14,743 nucleotides of DNA from Sulfurimonas sp. (GCA_027063585.1 JAMORM010000240.1:1-14743), one strand, 5' to 3'; numbered from the stretch's first letter, positions 6,092 through 14,682 are shown. Notes: generated from the sequence alone by a model not told the origin. Program-made: numbers and translations.

Positions 6092-7263
6092 TGCCGCATT
6101 TACATATAGAAAAATTTAAACAAATTGATTTTCCAAAAATTTATGATGAGGTGAGTTTTAACTTTATAGCATCCAATGCAAAGCATGAAGATGAAAAACT
6201 TATTTCAACGACAGTAGACGGTGAAGACTTTTTTCTTTTAGTAAAAGAAGAAGAAAATAAAAGCCTGCTAAAAACAGATAAGCTCACACGTCCGGCTTCT
6301 ATACATAATGTCCATCGTGCATTGCTTGCCTATGCAAAAGCTGCCGGTTTACATGTAATCAATTCTAACGTACCCCAGACGCAGAAAAATATACATCTTC
6401 AAGAAGTGACGGCACTAAAAAAGATAGAATATTTTGCCAATGAATTTCCTCTGGACAAAGAGATAAGAATCGAAGTAGGATTCGGCTCAGGACGCCATCT
6501 GTTGCATCAGGCGGCAACTCACCCTGATATTTTGTTTATAGGCATAGAGATTCATCGTCCCTCAATAGAGCAGGTTCTTAAACAAAGCGTTATTCAAAAG
6601 CTGGACAATCTACTTGTGCTTGATTATGATGCCCGTCTTTTTATGGAGCTTGTTCCTTCAAATATTGTTGGAGCAATTTATGTGCATTTTCCGGTACCTT
6701 GGGATAAAAAGCCGCATCGTCGGGTTATTTCTACTTCTTTTATCGAAGAAGCACGCCGTGTTTTAAAAGTGGGTGGAACGCTCGAACTTAGAACAGACAG
6801 TGAAAATTATTATGCTTACTCGTATGAAACTTTTATAGCTTTTAACAAAACGACATTGCAAATCAATAAAAACAAAGATATTGCCATAAGTTCTAAGTAT
6901 GAAGACAGATGGAAAAAGATGGATAAAAATATTTATGATGTAACAATGATAAATGATGGAATCTCTAATGAACTTACAATAGAGGGTGATTTTACTTTTT
7001 CAAAATCCGGTTTGAATTTTGATGAGATGATAGAATTGCATAATAAAACGTTTCGATTTGAAGACGGTTTTATACATTTTGAGAGGGTATATAAAATAAA
7101 AAATGGCGTCATGTTGCGTTTATCTATGGGTAGTTTCGACAGACCTGAACATTTATATATAATTATTGACGAAAAGGGTACTTCTTATTACCCTGAGTTA
7201 CCATTAAAATCACGTAGTAATCTAAAAGCACATAAAGAACTGTGCAAGGTGTTACATGGATAA
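6091..7263 (+). CDS. trmB: tRNA (guanine-N7)-methyltransferase, long epsilon-type form
   Basis: 390 residues, against about 240 in E. coli TrmB. The methyltransferase core lies at about 120-250: SAM-binding [11 protein letters not shown] at 128-138, [11 protein letters not shown] at 151-161, [14 protein letters not shown] at 198-211 and LRTDSENY at 233-240. It methylates N7 of G46 in tRNA variable loops using S-adenosylmethionine. Extra sequence of about 120 residues precedes the core and about 140 follow it; neither shows a motif I recognise. The family motif is normally FPDPW; here it reads FPVPW, so the Asp is replaced by Val. The start overlaps the previous stop (TAATG). Family assignment is strong, and the gene order matches C. 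jejuni Cj1278c. Confidence 0.88.
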   Translation: MPHLHIEKFKQIDFPKIYDEVSFNFIASNAKHEDEKLISTTVDGEDFFLLVKEEENKSLLKTDKLTRPASIHNVHRALLAYAKAAGLHVINSNVPQTQKNIHLQEVTALKKIEYFANEFPLDKEIRIEVGFGSGRHLLHQAATHPDILFIGIEIHRPSIEQVLKQSVIQKLDNLLVLDYDARLFMELVPSNIVGAIYVHFPVPWDKKPHRRVISTSFIEEARRVLKVGGTLELRTDSENYYAYSYETFIAFNKTTLQINKNKDIAISSKYEDRWKKMDKNIYDVTMINDGISNELTIEGDFTFSKSGLNFDEMIELHNKTFRFEDGFIHFERVYKIKNGVMLRLSMGSFDRPEHLYIIIDEKGTSYYPELPLKSRSNLKAHKELCKVLHG

Positions 7264-7927
7264 AGTCATAATCGCAGAGAATTTGTCTCTTGCTTATTCA
7301 AAAGATGAAACTATTATAAATAAAGCAAATTTCTCTATAGACTCAGGGAGTTTTGTTTTTATTACTGGAGCAAGTGGAAGTGGTAAATCTACACTTTTAA
7401 AGTCACTTTATGGTGCGCTTAAACCTGTTGAAGGAAGTTTGGTGGTTGGAGGCGTTGAGCTTCGAGGTGTGGCGAATTCAAAGCTTAATTTTTTAAGAAA
7501 ACATTTGGGTATTGTTTTTCAAGACTATAAACTTGTAAAAGAGTGGACGATAGAGAAAAATATTATGCTGCCTTTGATCATAAACGGATATGAAAAAAGT
7601 ATAACACAAAGTCAGGTTGACTCTTTGCTTAAACATGTGAGGCTCAAGCATCAATCGGGAAAATATCCATTAGAACTCAGTGGTGGGGAACAACAACGTG
7701 TTGCAATGGCAAGAGCGTTGGCACATAACCCAATTCTGATACTTGCTGATGAGCCTACCGGAAATCTTGATGATTATTCTTCTCAACTTATATGGAACCT
7801 TTTAGAGGGTGCAAATGAGCAGCTAAAAACTACTGTTATAGTTGTGACACACCATATTCCTGAAGCTATGAAGGTTGAGTATAAGCATTATCATATAGAA
7901 TTTGGAGATATTCATGAAGTCGTTTAA
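7256..7927 (+). CDS. ftsE: Cell-division ABC ATPase FtsE
   Basis: 223 residues with a complete ABC ATPase motif set: Walker [10 protein letters not shown] at 38-46, Q-loop FQDYKLV at 88-94, signature LSGGEQQR at 141-148, Walker B LILADE at 161-166 with catalytic Glu166, D-loop at about 171, and switch His at 199. FtsE works with FtsX at the septum. ATP turnover is transmitted across the membrane to peptidoglycan-hydrolase activators. The best FtsE evidence is the adjacent ftsX and EnvC-like genes, since ATPase domains alone resemble LolD/MacB. The start ATGGATAA overlaps the trmB stop by 8 bases, suggesting translational coupling. Confidence 0.93.
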   Translation: MDKVIIAENLSLAYSKDETIINKANFSIDSGSFVFITGASGSGKSTLLKSLYGALKPVEGSLVVGGVELRGVANSKLNFLRKHLGIVFQDYKLVKEWTIEKNIMLPLIINGYEKSITQSQVDSLLKHVRLKHQSGKYPLELSGGEQQRVAMARALAHNPILILADEPTGNLDDYSSQLIWNLLEGANEQLKTTVIVVTHHIPEAMKVEYKHYHIEFGDIHEVV

Positions 7928-8726
7928 AAACCATATATCTCTTGTTATTGCTCTTGTAAGCATACTCTTTTCATTACAGATTTTTACTATAGTTGACAGA
8001 GCCATAAATGCATATAAAGAGAATTTAGCAAAGAATTATTCACTTGTCGTAGTGAGTCAAAAAACATTTCAAAGTAAAGAGATGCTAAATAAAATAAATC
8101 AACTTGCAGCTATTGAAGAGCTCTCTCCAGATAGTGTAATAAAAAAATTAAATACCGGAATAAGTAAAAAAAATATTCAGTTGCTTAAACTAACGCTGCC
8201 AAAGTTTTATAAATTTAAATTAAAAATTTATCCTACACCTGCGGAACTACAAAAAATAAAAAAACAGCTTTTAAAATACCCATACATCACAAAAGTTGAG
8301 ACTTTTTCAAATACTCATGATACAACCTATAAATTATTGTTGTTATTTAAAAATGTCATATCTGTTTTGGCGGTCTCTATTTTACTCGTTACCATACTGT
8401 TGATATTTAAAGAGTTGAGAATATGGCAGTTTAAACATAATGAGAGGATGAATATTATGGGGCTTTTCGGGGCTCCAACCTGGTTGCGTTCGGCAGTACT
8501 GTTTCGACTGTCTATTGTAGATGCACTTATAGCATTTGGTATCTCTTTTGTGATTTTTTCATATTTTGCATCGAGTTCTTGGGTGAGTGAACAATTTGCA
8601 AATATAGGTATATCGGTAGTAGTATTTGATAAAATTTATGATTCGCTGATTATGCTTGGTGTTTCTGTGATAGTTTCTATTTTACTTGCGAGTTTTATAG
8701 TTTTAGGGCATAAAGAAGAGGTCTGA
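7914..8726 (+). CDS. ftsX: Cell-division permease-like protein FtsX
   Basis: 270 residues with FtsX topology. TM1 is at about 8-27, a periplasmic domain at about 30-138, then TM segments at about 141-165, 198-219 and 243-265. The cytoplasmic stretch MNIMGLFGAPTWLRSAVL (179-196) resembles the family's conserved loop after TM2. I chose the ATG at 7914, inside ftsE, because GGAG at 7904-7907 sits six bases before it. A longer reading from a TTG at 7902 would put the start on the ribosome-binding site itself. It overlaps ftsE by 14 bases. FtsX has no transport role; its periplasmic loop is expected to hold the EnvC-like protein encoded next. Confidence 0.9.
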   Translation: MKSFKNHISLVIALVSILFSLQIFTIVDRAINAYKENLAKNYSLVVVSQKTFQSKEMLNKINQLAAIEELSPDSVIKKLNTGISKKNIQLLKLTLPKFYKFKLKIYPTPAELQKIKKQLLKYPYITKVETFSNTHDTTYKLLLLFKNVISVLAVSILLVTILLIFKELRIWQFKHNERMNIMGLFGAPTWLRSAVLFRLSIVDALIAFGISFVIFSYFASSSWVSEQFANIGISVVVFDKIYDSLIMLGVSVIVSILLASFIVLGHKEEV

Positions 8727-9952
8727 TGAGAACTGTACTTTTTGTTTTACTCTTTACATGTATCTCTACTTTGTTCGCTGCAACAGAGATAGATAAAAAA
8801 ATAAATAAAACAAGCTCCAAGTTGCATTCATACACGAAAAACTACTCCAGACTTAATGCAAAAATGGCACAAACAGCAAAAGCTATTATCAAGCAAAAAT
8901 CAGAGTTGGAAAAGAAAATAATTTATCTGAAAAAATTAGAAGAAGAGCTCTCTTTGAAAGAAGGAAGTCATCGTGAAAATATAAAACAGTTAAAATCTTT
9001 AAAAAAATCTCAAACAAAGTTAAAGAAAAAGCAGCAAAAACTTGAAGAAGAACTGATTTTTGTTATTGCACAAACTGTTTCACTCTCTGTAGTTTTAGAA
9101 GAAGAGTATCCGGAAAATGAGCAGGCGATTATGGAATTTGAAGTTTTAAAAGGTATGTTGAAAGCTTCAAAAGAAAAAGCAAAACTTTTAAGTAAAAAAT
9201 TCTTTGAAAATGAAAAAAATATAGATTTAATCAGCTTACATGTAAGCTCATTGGAAGTTACTATTGCAAATATAGATCAAAAAAGAAAAGAGCTCATTAG
9301 AACAAAAAATGAAAATAAAAAAGCCTTGCAAAAATTGACACATGCAAAAGCATCCTATAAAAAAGAGTTGAAAAATCTTTTAAGAAGACAAAATGCTTTA
9401 AAGAAAACACTTTCACGACTTAATATTATAAAAGTAGATGAAATAAGAAGAGCAAAAGAAGAAAGAGCCAGAAAAATTGCTTTTGAAAAACAGAAGATTC
9501 AGTTAAATAAAAATCTGCCTAAGGTTAAAAAACACGGAAGCAGTTATCAAGCGATTAAAACAATTCGATACCGAGGCAAAAAAACAATTGCTCCGCTTAA
9601 CTCCTACACAATTACAAAAAAATACGGAACATATACAGACCCGATATATGGTATAAAAATATTTAATGAATCTATTTCTCTCAAACCAAAACAGCCTAAT
9701 GCTAAAGTAAAAACAGTCTTTAACGGGAAAGTCATATATGCGGCAAAAACAGCGGTTTTAGACAATGTTGTGATTGTAGAACACAAAAAAGGACTGCATA
9801 CGATTTATGCGAATCTTTCACAAATAGCACCAAATATCAAAAAGGGTAAAAAAATTGCCAGAGGTGCAACGATTGGACGGGTCAAAGATGAACTGGTTTT
9901 TGAAGTGACACAAAAAACAAAGCATATCAATCCAATACGTTTATTTAAATAG
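8726..9952 (+). CDS. EnvC-like periplasmic protein: coiled coil plus degenerate LytM/M23 domain
   Basis: 408 residues. A signal peptide (about 1-18, cleaved near LFA-AT) is followed by a long Lys/Glu-rich coiled coil (about 22-255), a linker, and a C-terminal LytM-like domain (about 285-408; GKVIYAA 334-340, VVIVEHKKGLHTIYANLS 348-365, KKGKKIARGATIG 372-384). The zinc-binding HxxxD is absent (the region reads YGIKIFNES), YAHLS has become YANLS, and the terminal HxH has become ELVFE. It should therefore not cut peptidoglycan itself. As known for E. coli EnvC, such proteins bind FtsX and activate cell-wall amidases, and the adjacent ftsEX supports this. It overlaps the ftsX stop (TGATG). Last gene of the operon. 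Confidence 0.87.
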   Translation: MRTVLFVLLFTCISTLFAATEIDKKINKTSSKLHSYTKNYSRLNAKMAQTAKAIIKQKSELEKKIIYLKKLEEELSLKEGSHRENIKQLKSLKKSQTKLKKKQQKLEEELIFVIAQTVSLSVVLEEEYPENEQAIMEFEVLKGMLKASKEKAKLLSKKFFENEKNIDLISLHVSSLEVTIANIDQKRKELIRTKNENKKALQKLTHAKASYKKELKNLLRRQNALKKTLSRLNIIKVDEIRRAKEERARKIAFEKQKIQLNKNLPKVKKHGSSYQAIKTIRYRGKKTIAPLNSYTITKKYGTYTDPIYGIKIFNESISLKPKQPNAKVKTVFNGKVIYAAKTAVLDNVVIVEHKKGLHTIYANLSQIAPNIKKGKKIARGATIGRVKDELVFEVTQKTKHINPIRLFK

Positions 9953-9959
9953 ATTTTGA

Positions 9960-9965
9960 TATAAT
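9960..9965 (+). promoter_or_regulatory. Probable -10 box for thrC
   Basis: TATAAT, 28 bases before the thrC start and just after the preceding stop codon. No clear -35 box. Read-through from the upstream operon is also possible because no terminator hairpin is seen. Confidence 0.5.
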
Positions 9966-9993
9966 TTCGAAAATAAAAAATAGAGAAAACAAT

Positions 9994-11466
9994 ATGAACT
10001 TTATTCAAACACGCGGCGTAGATGAAAACAGACCGCAAACTGTCACTTTTTCAGAGGCAATACTCAGTCCTATCGCATCTTTTGGCGGTCTTTACGTCCC
10101 AGAGAGACTTCCCGAGTTAGGAAAAGAATTTTTACAAAAGCATTTAAACTCTTCTTATAAAGAGCTGGCATCTGATATGTTAAATCGTTTTGAAATTGAC
10201 ATAGATGTGAAAGTTATTGATGAAGCCTTATCTTTATATGATAAATTTGATGATGCTTCTAATCCTGTCCCTGTTGTAAAAGTAAAAGAGAACCTTTATA
10301 TCAGTGAACTTTATCACGGTCCTACACGTGCGTTTAAAGATATGGCACTGCAACCCTTTGGTGCAGTACTCTCTTCAATTGCTCAAAGATTAAATGAAAA
10401 CTATCTGATTTTGGCAGCGACAAGTGGAGACACGGGTCCTGCGGCTCTTGAAACATTTAAGAATCGTGCGAATGTCAAAGTGGCTTGTTTGTATCCTGAT
10501 GGCGGAACGAGTGATGTACAGCGTTTGCAAATGGTGACAGAAGATGCACCGAATTTAAAGGTTATAGGAATTAACGGTGTATTTGATGATGCACAAAATG
10601 CGCTCAAACGCTTGTTGGCTTCACAAAGTTTTAAAGAAGCACTGCAGAAAAAAGATACAAAACTCTCAGCAGCAAACTCTGTCAACTTTGGACGTATTAT
10701 ATTTCAAATTATTTATCACATTCACTCTTATTTGGAACTGGTTAGACAAAATGCAATTACTATGGGAGAAAAAGTTTACTTGAATGTTCCAAGCGGAAAT
10801 TTCGGAAATGCTCTTGGCGGATATTACGCTTGGAAGATGGGTGTTCCTGTTGAAAAAATCATCATTTCATCCAATGAAAATAATGTGCTTACGCGTTTGA
10901 TTCGTGATGGGAAGTATGACTTGAGAAATTGTGAAGTTGTGGGTACAACGTCACCTGCAATGGATATTTTAAAATCATCTAATGTTGAGCGGGTTTTATT
11001 TGATTTGTTTGGTGAAGTAAGAACAAGAGAGTTGATGCAAAATTTAGAAGAGAGAAACTTTTATAAATTGACTGTTGATGAACTTGCAAAACTCCGAGAG
11101 TACTTTGATGCTGATTACTGCAACGGCGAAGAGGGAAAAAAATATATCAAAGAAATATTTGAGAAATATAACTATTTGATGGATCCACATACGGCTACAT
11201 GTATGAAGTCTTATGAAACATGTTCAAACCCGTCAATCAAAACGATTGCATATTCAACTGCTGAGTGGACAAAGTTTTCTCCTGTCATTGCAAATGCATT
11301 AACAGGAGAAGTAGATACAAAAGATATTGATGCCTTGGAATCTATAGCTAAAGTGGCAAATCTTGAGATTCCTCAGATGATAAAAGAGTTGTTTACTAAG
11401 CCTATAGCACAAAAAACGGTTATAGAAAAAGAAGATATAGAAAAAGAGATATTAAAGTTTTTGTAA
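9994..11466 (+). CDS. thrC: Threonine synthase
   Basis: 490 residues, a typical length for the proteobacterial enzyme. It converts O-phosphohomoserine to threonine with pyridoxal phosphate, the last step of threonine synthesis. The opening TRGVDENRPQTVTFSEAILSP and GGLYVPE are family hallmarks. The PLP-binding Lys is K115 in HGPTRAFKDMALQ (108-120). Other cofactor-pocket motifs are AATSGDTGPA at 141-150, SAANSVNFGRI at 225-235 and VPSGNFGNALGG at 265-276. The ribosome-binding site is a weak AGAG about 9 bases upstream. It follows the division operon by 41 bases with its own -10 box, so its position there seems coincidental rather than functional. Confidence 0.95.
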   Translation: MNFIQTRGVDENRPQTVTFSEAILSPIASFGGLYVPERLPELGKEFLQKHLNSSYKELASDMLNRFEIDIDVKVIDEALSLYDKFDDASNPVPVVKVKENLYISELYHGPTRAFKDMALQPFGAVLSSIAQRLNENYLILAATSGDTGPAALETFKNRANVKVACLYPDGGTSDVQRLQMVTEDAPNLKVIGINGVFDDAQNALKRLLASQSFKEALQKKDTKLSAANSVNFGRIIFQIIYHIHSYLELVRQNAITMGEKVYLNVPSGNFGNALGGYYAWKMGVPVEKIIISSNENNVLTRLIRDGKYDLRNCEVVGTTSPAMDILKSSNVERVLFDLFGEVRTRELMQNLEERNFYKLTVDELAKLREYFDADYCNGEEGKKYIKEIFEKYNYLMDPHTATCMKSYETCSNPSIKTIAYSTAEWTKFSPVIANALTGEVDTKDIDALESIAKVANLEIPQMIKELFTKPIAQKTVIEKEDIEKEILKFL

Positions 11467-11508
11467 TATAATTAAAAGCTTTTAAATAATATAAATTAAC
11501 GGTTTAAG

Positions 11509-11536
11509 TTGTCATTAACTATTAAAGATGTAAAAT
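11509..11536 (+). promoter_or_regulatory. Probable promoter of the 135-residue membrane protein
   Basis: TTGTCA at 11509-11514 and TAAAAT at 11531-11536 with a 16-bp spacer, each one mismatch from sigma70 consensus. AGGA follows, seven bases before the ATG at 11557. Confidence 0.5.
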
Positions 11537-11556
11537 TACTTTAATAGGAAAAAATA

Positions 11557-11964
11557 ATGAATGAGACTACTGAAGATGAATTAAATCAGAAGCGGAATAT
11601 GCTTTATTATAACCAGCTGATTATGAATGAAAGACGTGCAAAGTCTATGCATGAAAAAAAAGCGAAAGTTGCAAAAAAACGTGCGAGTTTCGCTTCTCAA
11701 AAAGTCGACTTTAAAGATTATTTATTTATTCCTGATGAATGGGAATTTGTTGCATATACACTCTATTTTGTAGGTATTCCTTATATTGTAGGTGCATTCT
11801 TTTTGTTTTTATTTGTCGCAGGCGGCAGTTGGGATAATTTTCAACTTCTAAACTTGAATGCATTTCCTATTGTTTGGCTTATAGGGTATGAGATAGTAGC
11901 AATTTGTCTGTTGATTTGGATTATGATTTTGTATTTGACATATGATACGGAGGATGAATTTTAA
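11557..11964 (+). CDS. Small membrane protein of unknown function, two transmembrane helices
   Basis: 135 residues that I do not recognise as a named family. The first ~55 residues are strongly charged, Lys/Arg-rich and probably helical (MHEKKAKVAKKRASFASQK). Two hydrophobic helices follow at about 66-90 and 104-127, with a short acidic tail DTEDEF. The likely topology is both ends in the cytoplasm with a short periplasmic loop containing GGSWDNF. The start is supported by AGGA seven bases upstream and a promoter-like pair. It lies between thrC and a bidirectional terminator, so it seems to be transcribed alone or with thrC. Coding status is likely given the clean ribosome-binding site, the length and the coherent topology. 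Confidence 0.75.
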   Translation: MNETTEDELNQKRNMLYYNQLIMNERRAKSMHEKKAKVAKKRASFASQKVDFKDYLFIPDEWEFVAYTLYFVGIPYIVGAFFLFLFVAGGSWDNFQLLNLNAFPIVWLIGYEIVAICLLIWIMILYLTYDTEDEF

Positions 11965-12003
11965 ACAAAAACAGCTGACTTTTAAAGTTCAACTGCTTTT
12001 TTG
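11965..12003. terminator. Bidirectional terminator between the small membrane protein and proC
   Basis: An imperfect hairpin with outer arms CAG (11972-11974) and CTG (11993-11995), then TGA/TCA and CTT/AAG inner pairs. It is followed by a T run (11997-12002) on plus; read from the minus strand it is also followed by T-rich sequence. It overlaps the last codons of proC and suits the convergent genes. Confidence 0.6.
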
Positions 12004-12740
12004 TAGGCTTTTTCTATAGCTTCTATACAGGAATTACGAACATTTCCCTCTTCTAAAGCTGCATAACCGGCGGCAGTCGTTCCTCCGGGGCTCATTACTC
12101 CGTCTTTTAAGAGAGCAGGATGTATCTCTTGTATAAGTGTTCCAAAACCATCAAATAGACCTCTCATGATAGCCATAGCATCATTTCGTTTGAGTCCTTG
12201 TTTTACTGCACCGTCGGTTAAAGATTCTGCAATAAGTGCAAGATAGGCAGGGCCACTTCCTGCGAGTGCTGTTGCAATATCTATCTCTTTTTCACTCCCA
12301 AGCCATCTTGTTGTACCGATAGCGGAAAAAAGTGTTTGGGCTTCTTCTTTATAAGCGGCATCACCTGTTAAAGTTGTCATAGATTTAGCGACGCTTGCCG
12401 CAAGATTTGGCATAGCTCTTACAACTGCGGATGTATTAAAATTATTTTTTAATTTTTCTATGCTTGTTCCGGCTAAAACCGAATAAAGTATTTCTGCTTT
12501 GCCTTGAAGTTTTGCTGATACTTCTTCCACATTTGCGGGTTTTACACAGAGTATAACCGTCTTTTGTTCAATACTGTAATTATCAAGAAGAGATTTTTCT
12601 ACATGTAAACCAAGTTTTTGTTCAAATACATCTAATTTTTCACTATCTCTTCCAACAACTTCTATTTTATAATTCTCTTTTAAACCCTCGGCAATACTGA
12701 GTGCCATATTGCCATTTCCGATAAATGTTATAGTTTTCAT
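11982..12740 (-). CDS. proC: Pyrroline-5-carboxylate reductase
   Basis: 252 residues. It reduces 1-pyrroline-5-carboxylate to proline with NAD(P)H, the final step of proline synthesis. An N-terminal Rossmann fold has FIGNGNMA (6-13), CVKP (65-68) and RAMPN (108-112). The C-terminal signature has LAGSGPAYLALIAESLTDGAVKQG (159-182) and MSPGGTTAAGY..LEEG (216-232). I set the start at the ATG 12740-12738, where the Rossmann strand begins and AGGA lies about six bases upstream. The same frame is open to 12938, but that extra sequence runs antisense through proA and has no ProC similarity. Divergent from proA, so two steps of one pathway share an intergenic promoter region. Confidence 0.93.
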   Translation of the reverse strand: MKTITFIGNGNMALSIAEGLKENYKIEVVGRDSEKLDVFEQKLGLHVEKSLLDNYSIEQKTVILCVKPANVEEVSAKLQGKAEILYSVLAGTSIEKLKNNFNTSAVVRAMPNLAASVAKSMTTLTGDAAYKEEAQTLFSAIGTTRWLGSEKEIDIATALAGSGPAYLALIAESLTDGAVKQGLKRNDAMAIMRGLFDGFGTLIQEIHPALLKDGVMSPGGTTAAGYAALEEGNVRNSCIEAIEKAYKKAVEL

Positions 12741-12763
12741 AAAAGTCCTAAATGTTTTATGGT

Positions 12764-12769
12764 AGTATA
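12764..12769 (-). promoter_or_regulatory. Extended -10 box for proC
   Basis: The minus strand reads TGCTATACT, an extended -10 (TG-N-TATACT), 24 bases before the proC start. It lies in the 53-bp gap shared with proA. Confidence 0.5.
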
Positions 12770-12793
12770 GCATTATTAGAATAAAGAAAAAAA

Positions 12794-14038
12794 ATGGGTA
12801 GTGAAATGGAACAATTTTTAAAAGAAGCAAAATCTGCAAGTAGAGTTTTAAATACTTTAAGCGGTAGTGATAAAAATAAGATATTAAGAGAGATGGCAAA
12901 TGCTTTACGGGCAAATACCATGGATTTAATCGAAGCAAATGCGATAGATATGCTAGAAGGTGAAAAAAATAAACTCTCTTCAGCCTTGATGGATAGACTT
13001 TTTTTGGATGAAGAAAGAATCGAGTCTATGGCAAAAGCTATAGAAGATATAGCCGCACTTAAAGAACCTGTAGGTCGTATACTTGAGGGTTGGGTAACCG
13101 AAGATGGATTGAAAATAGAAAAAGTGAGTATTCCAATCGGAGTTATCGGTATTATTTACGAGTCTCGTCCCAATGTTACAAGTGATACGGCAGCCCTTTG
13201 TTTTAAAAGCTCAAATGTTTGTGTGCTTAAAGGCGGTAAAGAAGCGGAGTTTTCAAACAAGGCAATAGCAAAAGTTTTAAAAGCAGTTTTGGAAAATCAC
13301 GATTTACCGACCTCGCTTATATCTTTGATTCCCGACAGTTCACGCGAAGGTGTTGCTAAGCTTATTAAAATGGATAAATATGTAGATTTAATTATTCCGC
13401 GAGGCGGTGCAGGGCTTATAAAATATGTAAGTGAAAATGCAACGGTAAGTGTTGTCAAACATGACAAAGGACAGTGTCATACTTATATAGATAAAGATGC
13501 AAATATTGACAATGCCATAAAAATTGCTGTAAATGCAAAAGTACAAAGACCGGGTGTGTGTAATGCTATGGAAACGTTACTTGTGGACAAAGCTATAGCC
13601 AAAGAGACGCTGCCTCTTTTAAAAGAGGCTTTTGATGTGACACATACTGATTTAAAGGGTTGTGCTTCAACGCAGGAAATAATTAATATTGCAAGTGCAA
13701 CAGATGAAGATTATGATACGGAATATTTGGCAAATATTTTAAATATTAAAGTTGTAGAGGGTGTAGAGGGTGCAATAGAGCATATAGTACGTTTTGGTTC
13801 AGGACACTCAGAAGCAATTGTTACCCAAAATATTACAACTGCGGAAGAGTTTTTAAATAATATTGACGCTGCAGCCGTTTATGTCAATGCATCTACACGT
13901 TTTACAGACGGAGGAGCCTTTGGATTTGGTGCAGAAGTGGGGATAAGTACCAATAAACTTCACGCAAGAGGACCTATGGGCATAGAGGGACTGACTACAT
14001 ATAAGTATAAAGTTTACGGAAGCGGGCAAATAAGATAA
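12794..14038 (+). CDS. proA: Gamma-glutamyl phosphate reductase (glutamate-5-semialdehyde dehydrogenase)
   Basis: 414 residues, close to the usual ~417. It reduces glutamyl-5-phosphate with NADPH to glutamate-5-semialdehyde, which cyclises to the ProC substrate. Motifs: IGVIGIIYESRPNVTSD (115-131), LKGGKEA (145-151), IPRGGAGL (201-208), and catalytic Cys256 in QRPGVCNAMETLL (251-263). The end GRG-type stretch HARGPMGIEGLTTYKY is typical of ProA. The start may be 12794 or the Met at 12806; neither has a strong ribosome-binding site, though the upstream sequence is A-rich. The proB partner is not in this window. The stop codon overlaps the start of the following regulator (TAATG). Confidence 0.94.
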   Translation: MGSEMEQFLKEAKSASRVLNTLSGSDKNKILREMANALRANTMDLIEANAIDMLEGEKNKLSSALMDRLFLDEERIESMAKAIEDIAALKEPVGRILEGWVTEDGLKIEKVSIPIGVIGIIYESRPNVTSDTAALCFKSSNVCVLKGGKEAEFSNKAIAKVLKAVLENHDLPTSLISLIPDSSREGVAKLIKMDKYVDLIIPRGGAGLIKYVSENATVSVVKHDKGQCHTYIDKDANIDNAIKIAVNAKVQRPGVCNAMETLLVDKAIAKETLPLLKEAFDVTHTDLKGCASTQEIINIASATDEDYDTEYLANILNIKVVEGVEGAIEHIVRFGSGHSEAIVTQNITTAEEFLNNIDAAAVYVNASTRFTDGGAFGFGAEVGISTNKLHARGPMGIEGLTTYKYKVYGSGQIR

Positions 14039-14682
14039 TGTTGAGTATAGATGAATTAAAGAGTATAAGTTTTTTTGAAAATTTAGATGAAAAAGAGTTG
14101 AAGTTATTACTTTCTATTTCAAGAAAAAGAACTTTTTCTCAGGGAGAAATTCTTTTTTATGAGAAAGACAAAGCCCAGCATTTGACAATGGTGCTTGAAG
14201 GTGTTGTGAAAATTTACAAAATTGATTCAAAAAACAATGAGATTGTATTGCATAGATTTAGACCTAAAAGTCTGGTTGCAGAGATGGCGGTATTTGAGGG
14301 GATTCCTTATCCCGCCTCTGCTGCATTTGAGAGTGATGGAAGTGTTTTAGAGATAGATTTTGATAAGTTTAGAGAATATTTTTTTAGAAATGAAGATGTT
14401 GCCTGCGCTCTGTTTAAATCTTTGACACAAAAGATTAAATATCTTGACAATGTGATAGCATTGAATGTTGTTTTGGACTCTACGGCAAGAGTCGCAAAAT
14501 ATATATGTGAAAATGATGATGCACTCAAGATGAAAAACAATCAACTTGCGCAGTATCTGCATATGACACCGGAGACACTTTCTCGTATACTTAAAAAATT
14601 TACAAAATTAGGTTTTGTAGAAAAAGAAGACAGTTCTTATAAAATTGTCAATAAAAAGGCACTTACGATACTTTTTGAATGA
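14038..14682 (+). CDS. Crp/Fnr-family transcription regulator lacking FNR cysteines
   Basis: 214 residues. A cyclic-nucleotide-binding-like beta-roll domain (about 10-115), dimer helix (about 118-142), and a winged helix-turn-helix (about 148-210). The recognition helix TPETLSRILKKF (177-188) carries E179, S182 and R183, the E--SR pattern with which FNR-type proteins read TTGAT. The region after the beta roll, AEMAVFEGIPYPASA (81-95), lacks the Arg-Ser pair that binds cAMP in Crp. Only two Cys (123, 157) are present and there is no N-terminal cluster, so a 4Fe-4S FNR sensor is unlikely. The signal is therefore unknown; a DNR- or NssR-like nitrosative or redox sensor is possible. It is translationally coupled to proA, and matching boxes lie just downstream. 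Confidence 0.85.
   Translation: MLSIDELKSISFFENLDEKELKLLLSISRKRTFSQGEILFYEKDKAQHLTMVLEGVVKIYKIDSKNNEIVLHRFRPKSLVAEMAVFEGIPYPASAAFESDGSVLEIDFDKFREYFFRNEDVACALFKSLTQKIKYLDNVIALNVVLDSTARVAKYICENDDALKMKNNQLAQYLHMTPETLSRILKKFTKLGFVEKEDSSYKIVNKKALTILFE

Noticed and set aside
7902..7913. TTG start for ftsX giving four more residues
   Set aside because: The TTG overlaps the GGAG ribosome-binding site; the ATG at 7914 is correctly spaced from it.
11472..11485. TTAAAAGCTTTTAA as a thrC terminator
   Set aside because: It is a palindrome without a loop, with no following T run, so it cannot form a stable terminator hairpin.
12741..12938. 66-residue N-terminal extension of ProC
   Set aside because: It runs antisense over proA, has no Rossmann or ProC content, and the true start at 12740 has AGGA upstream.
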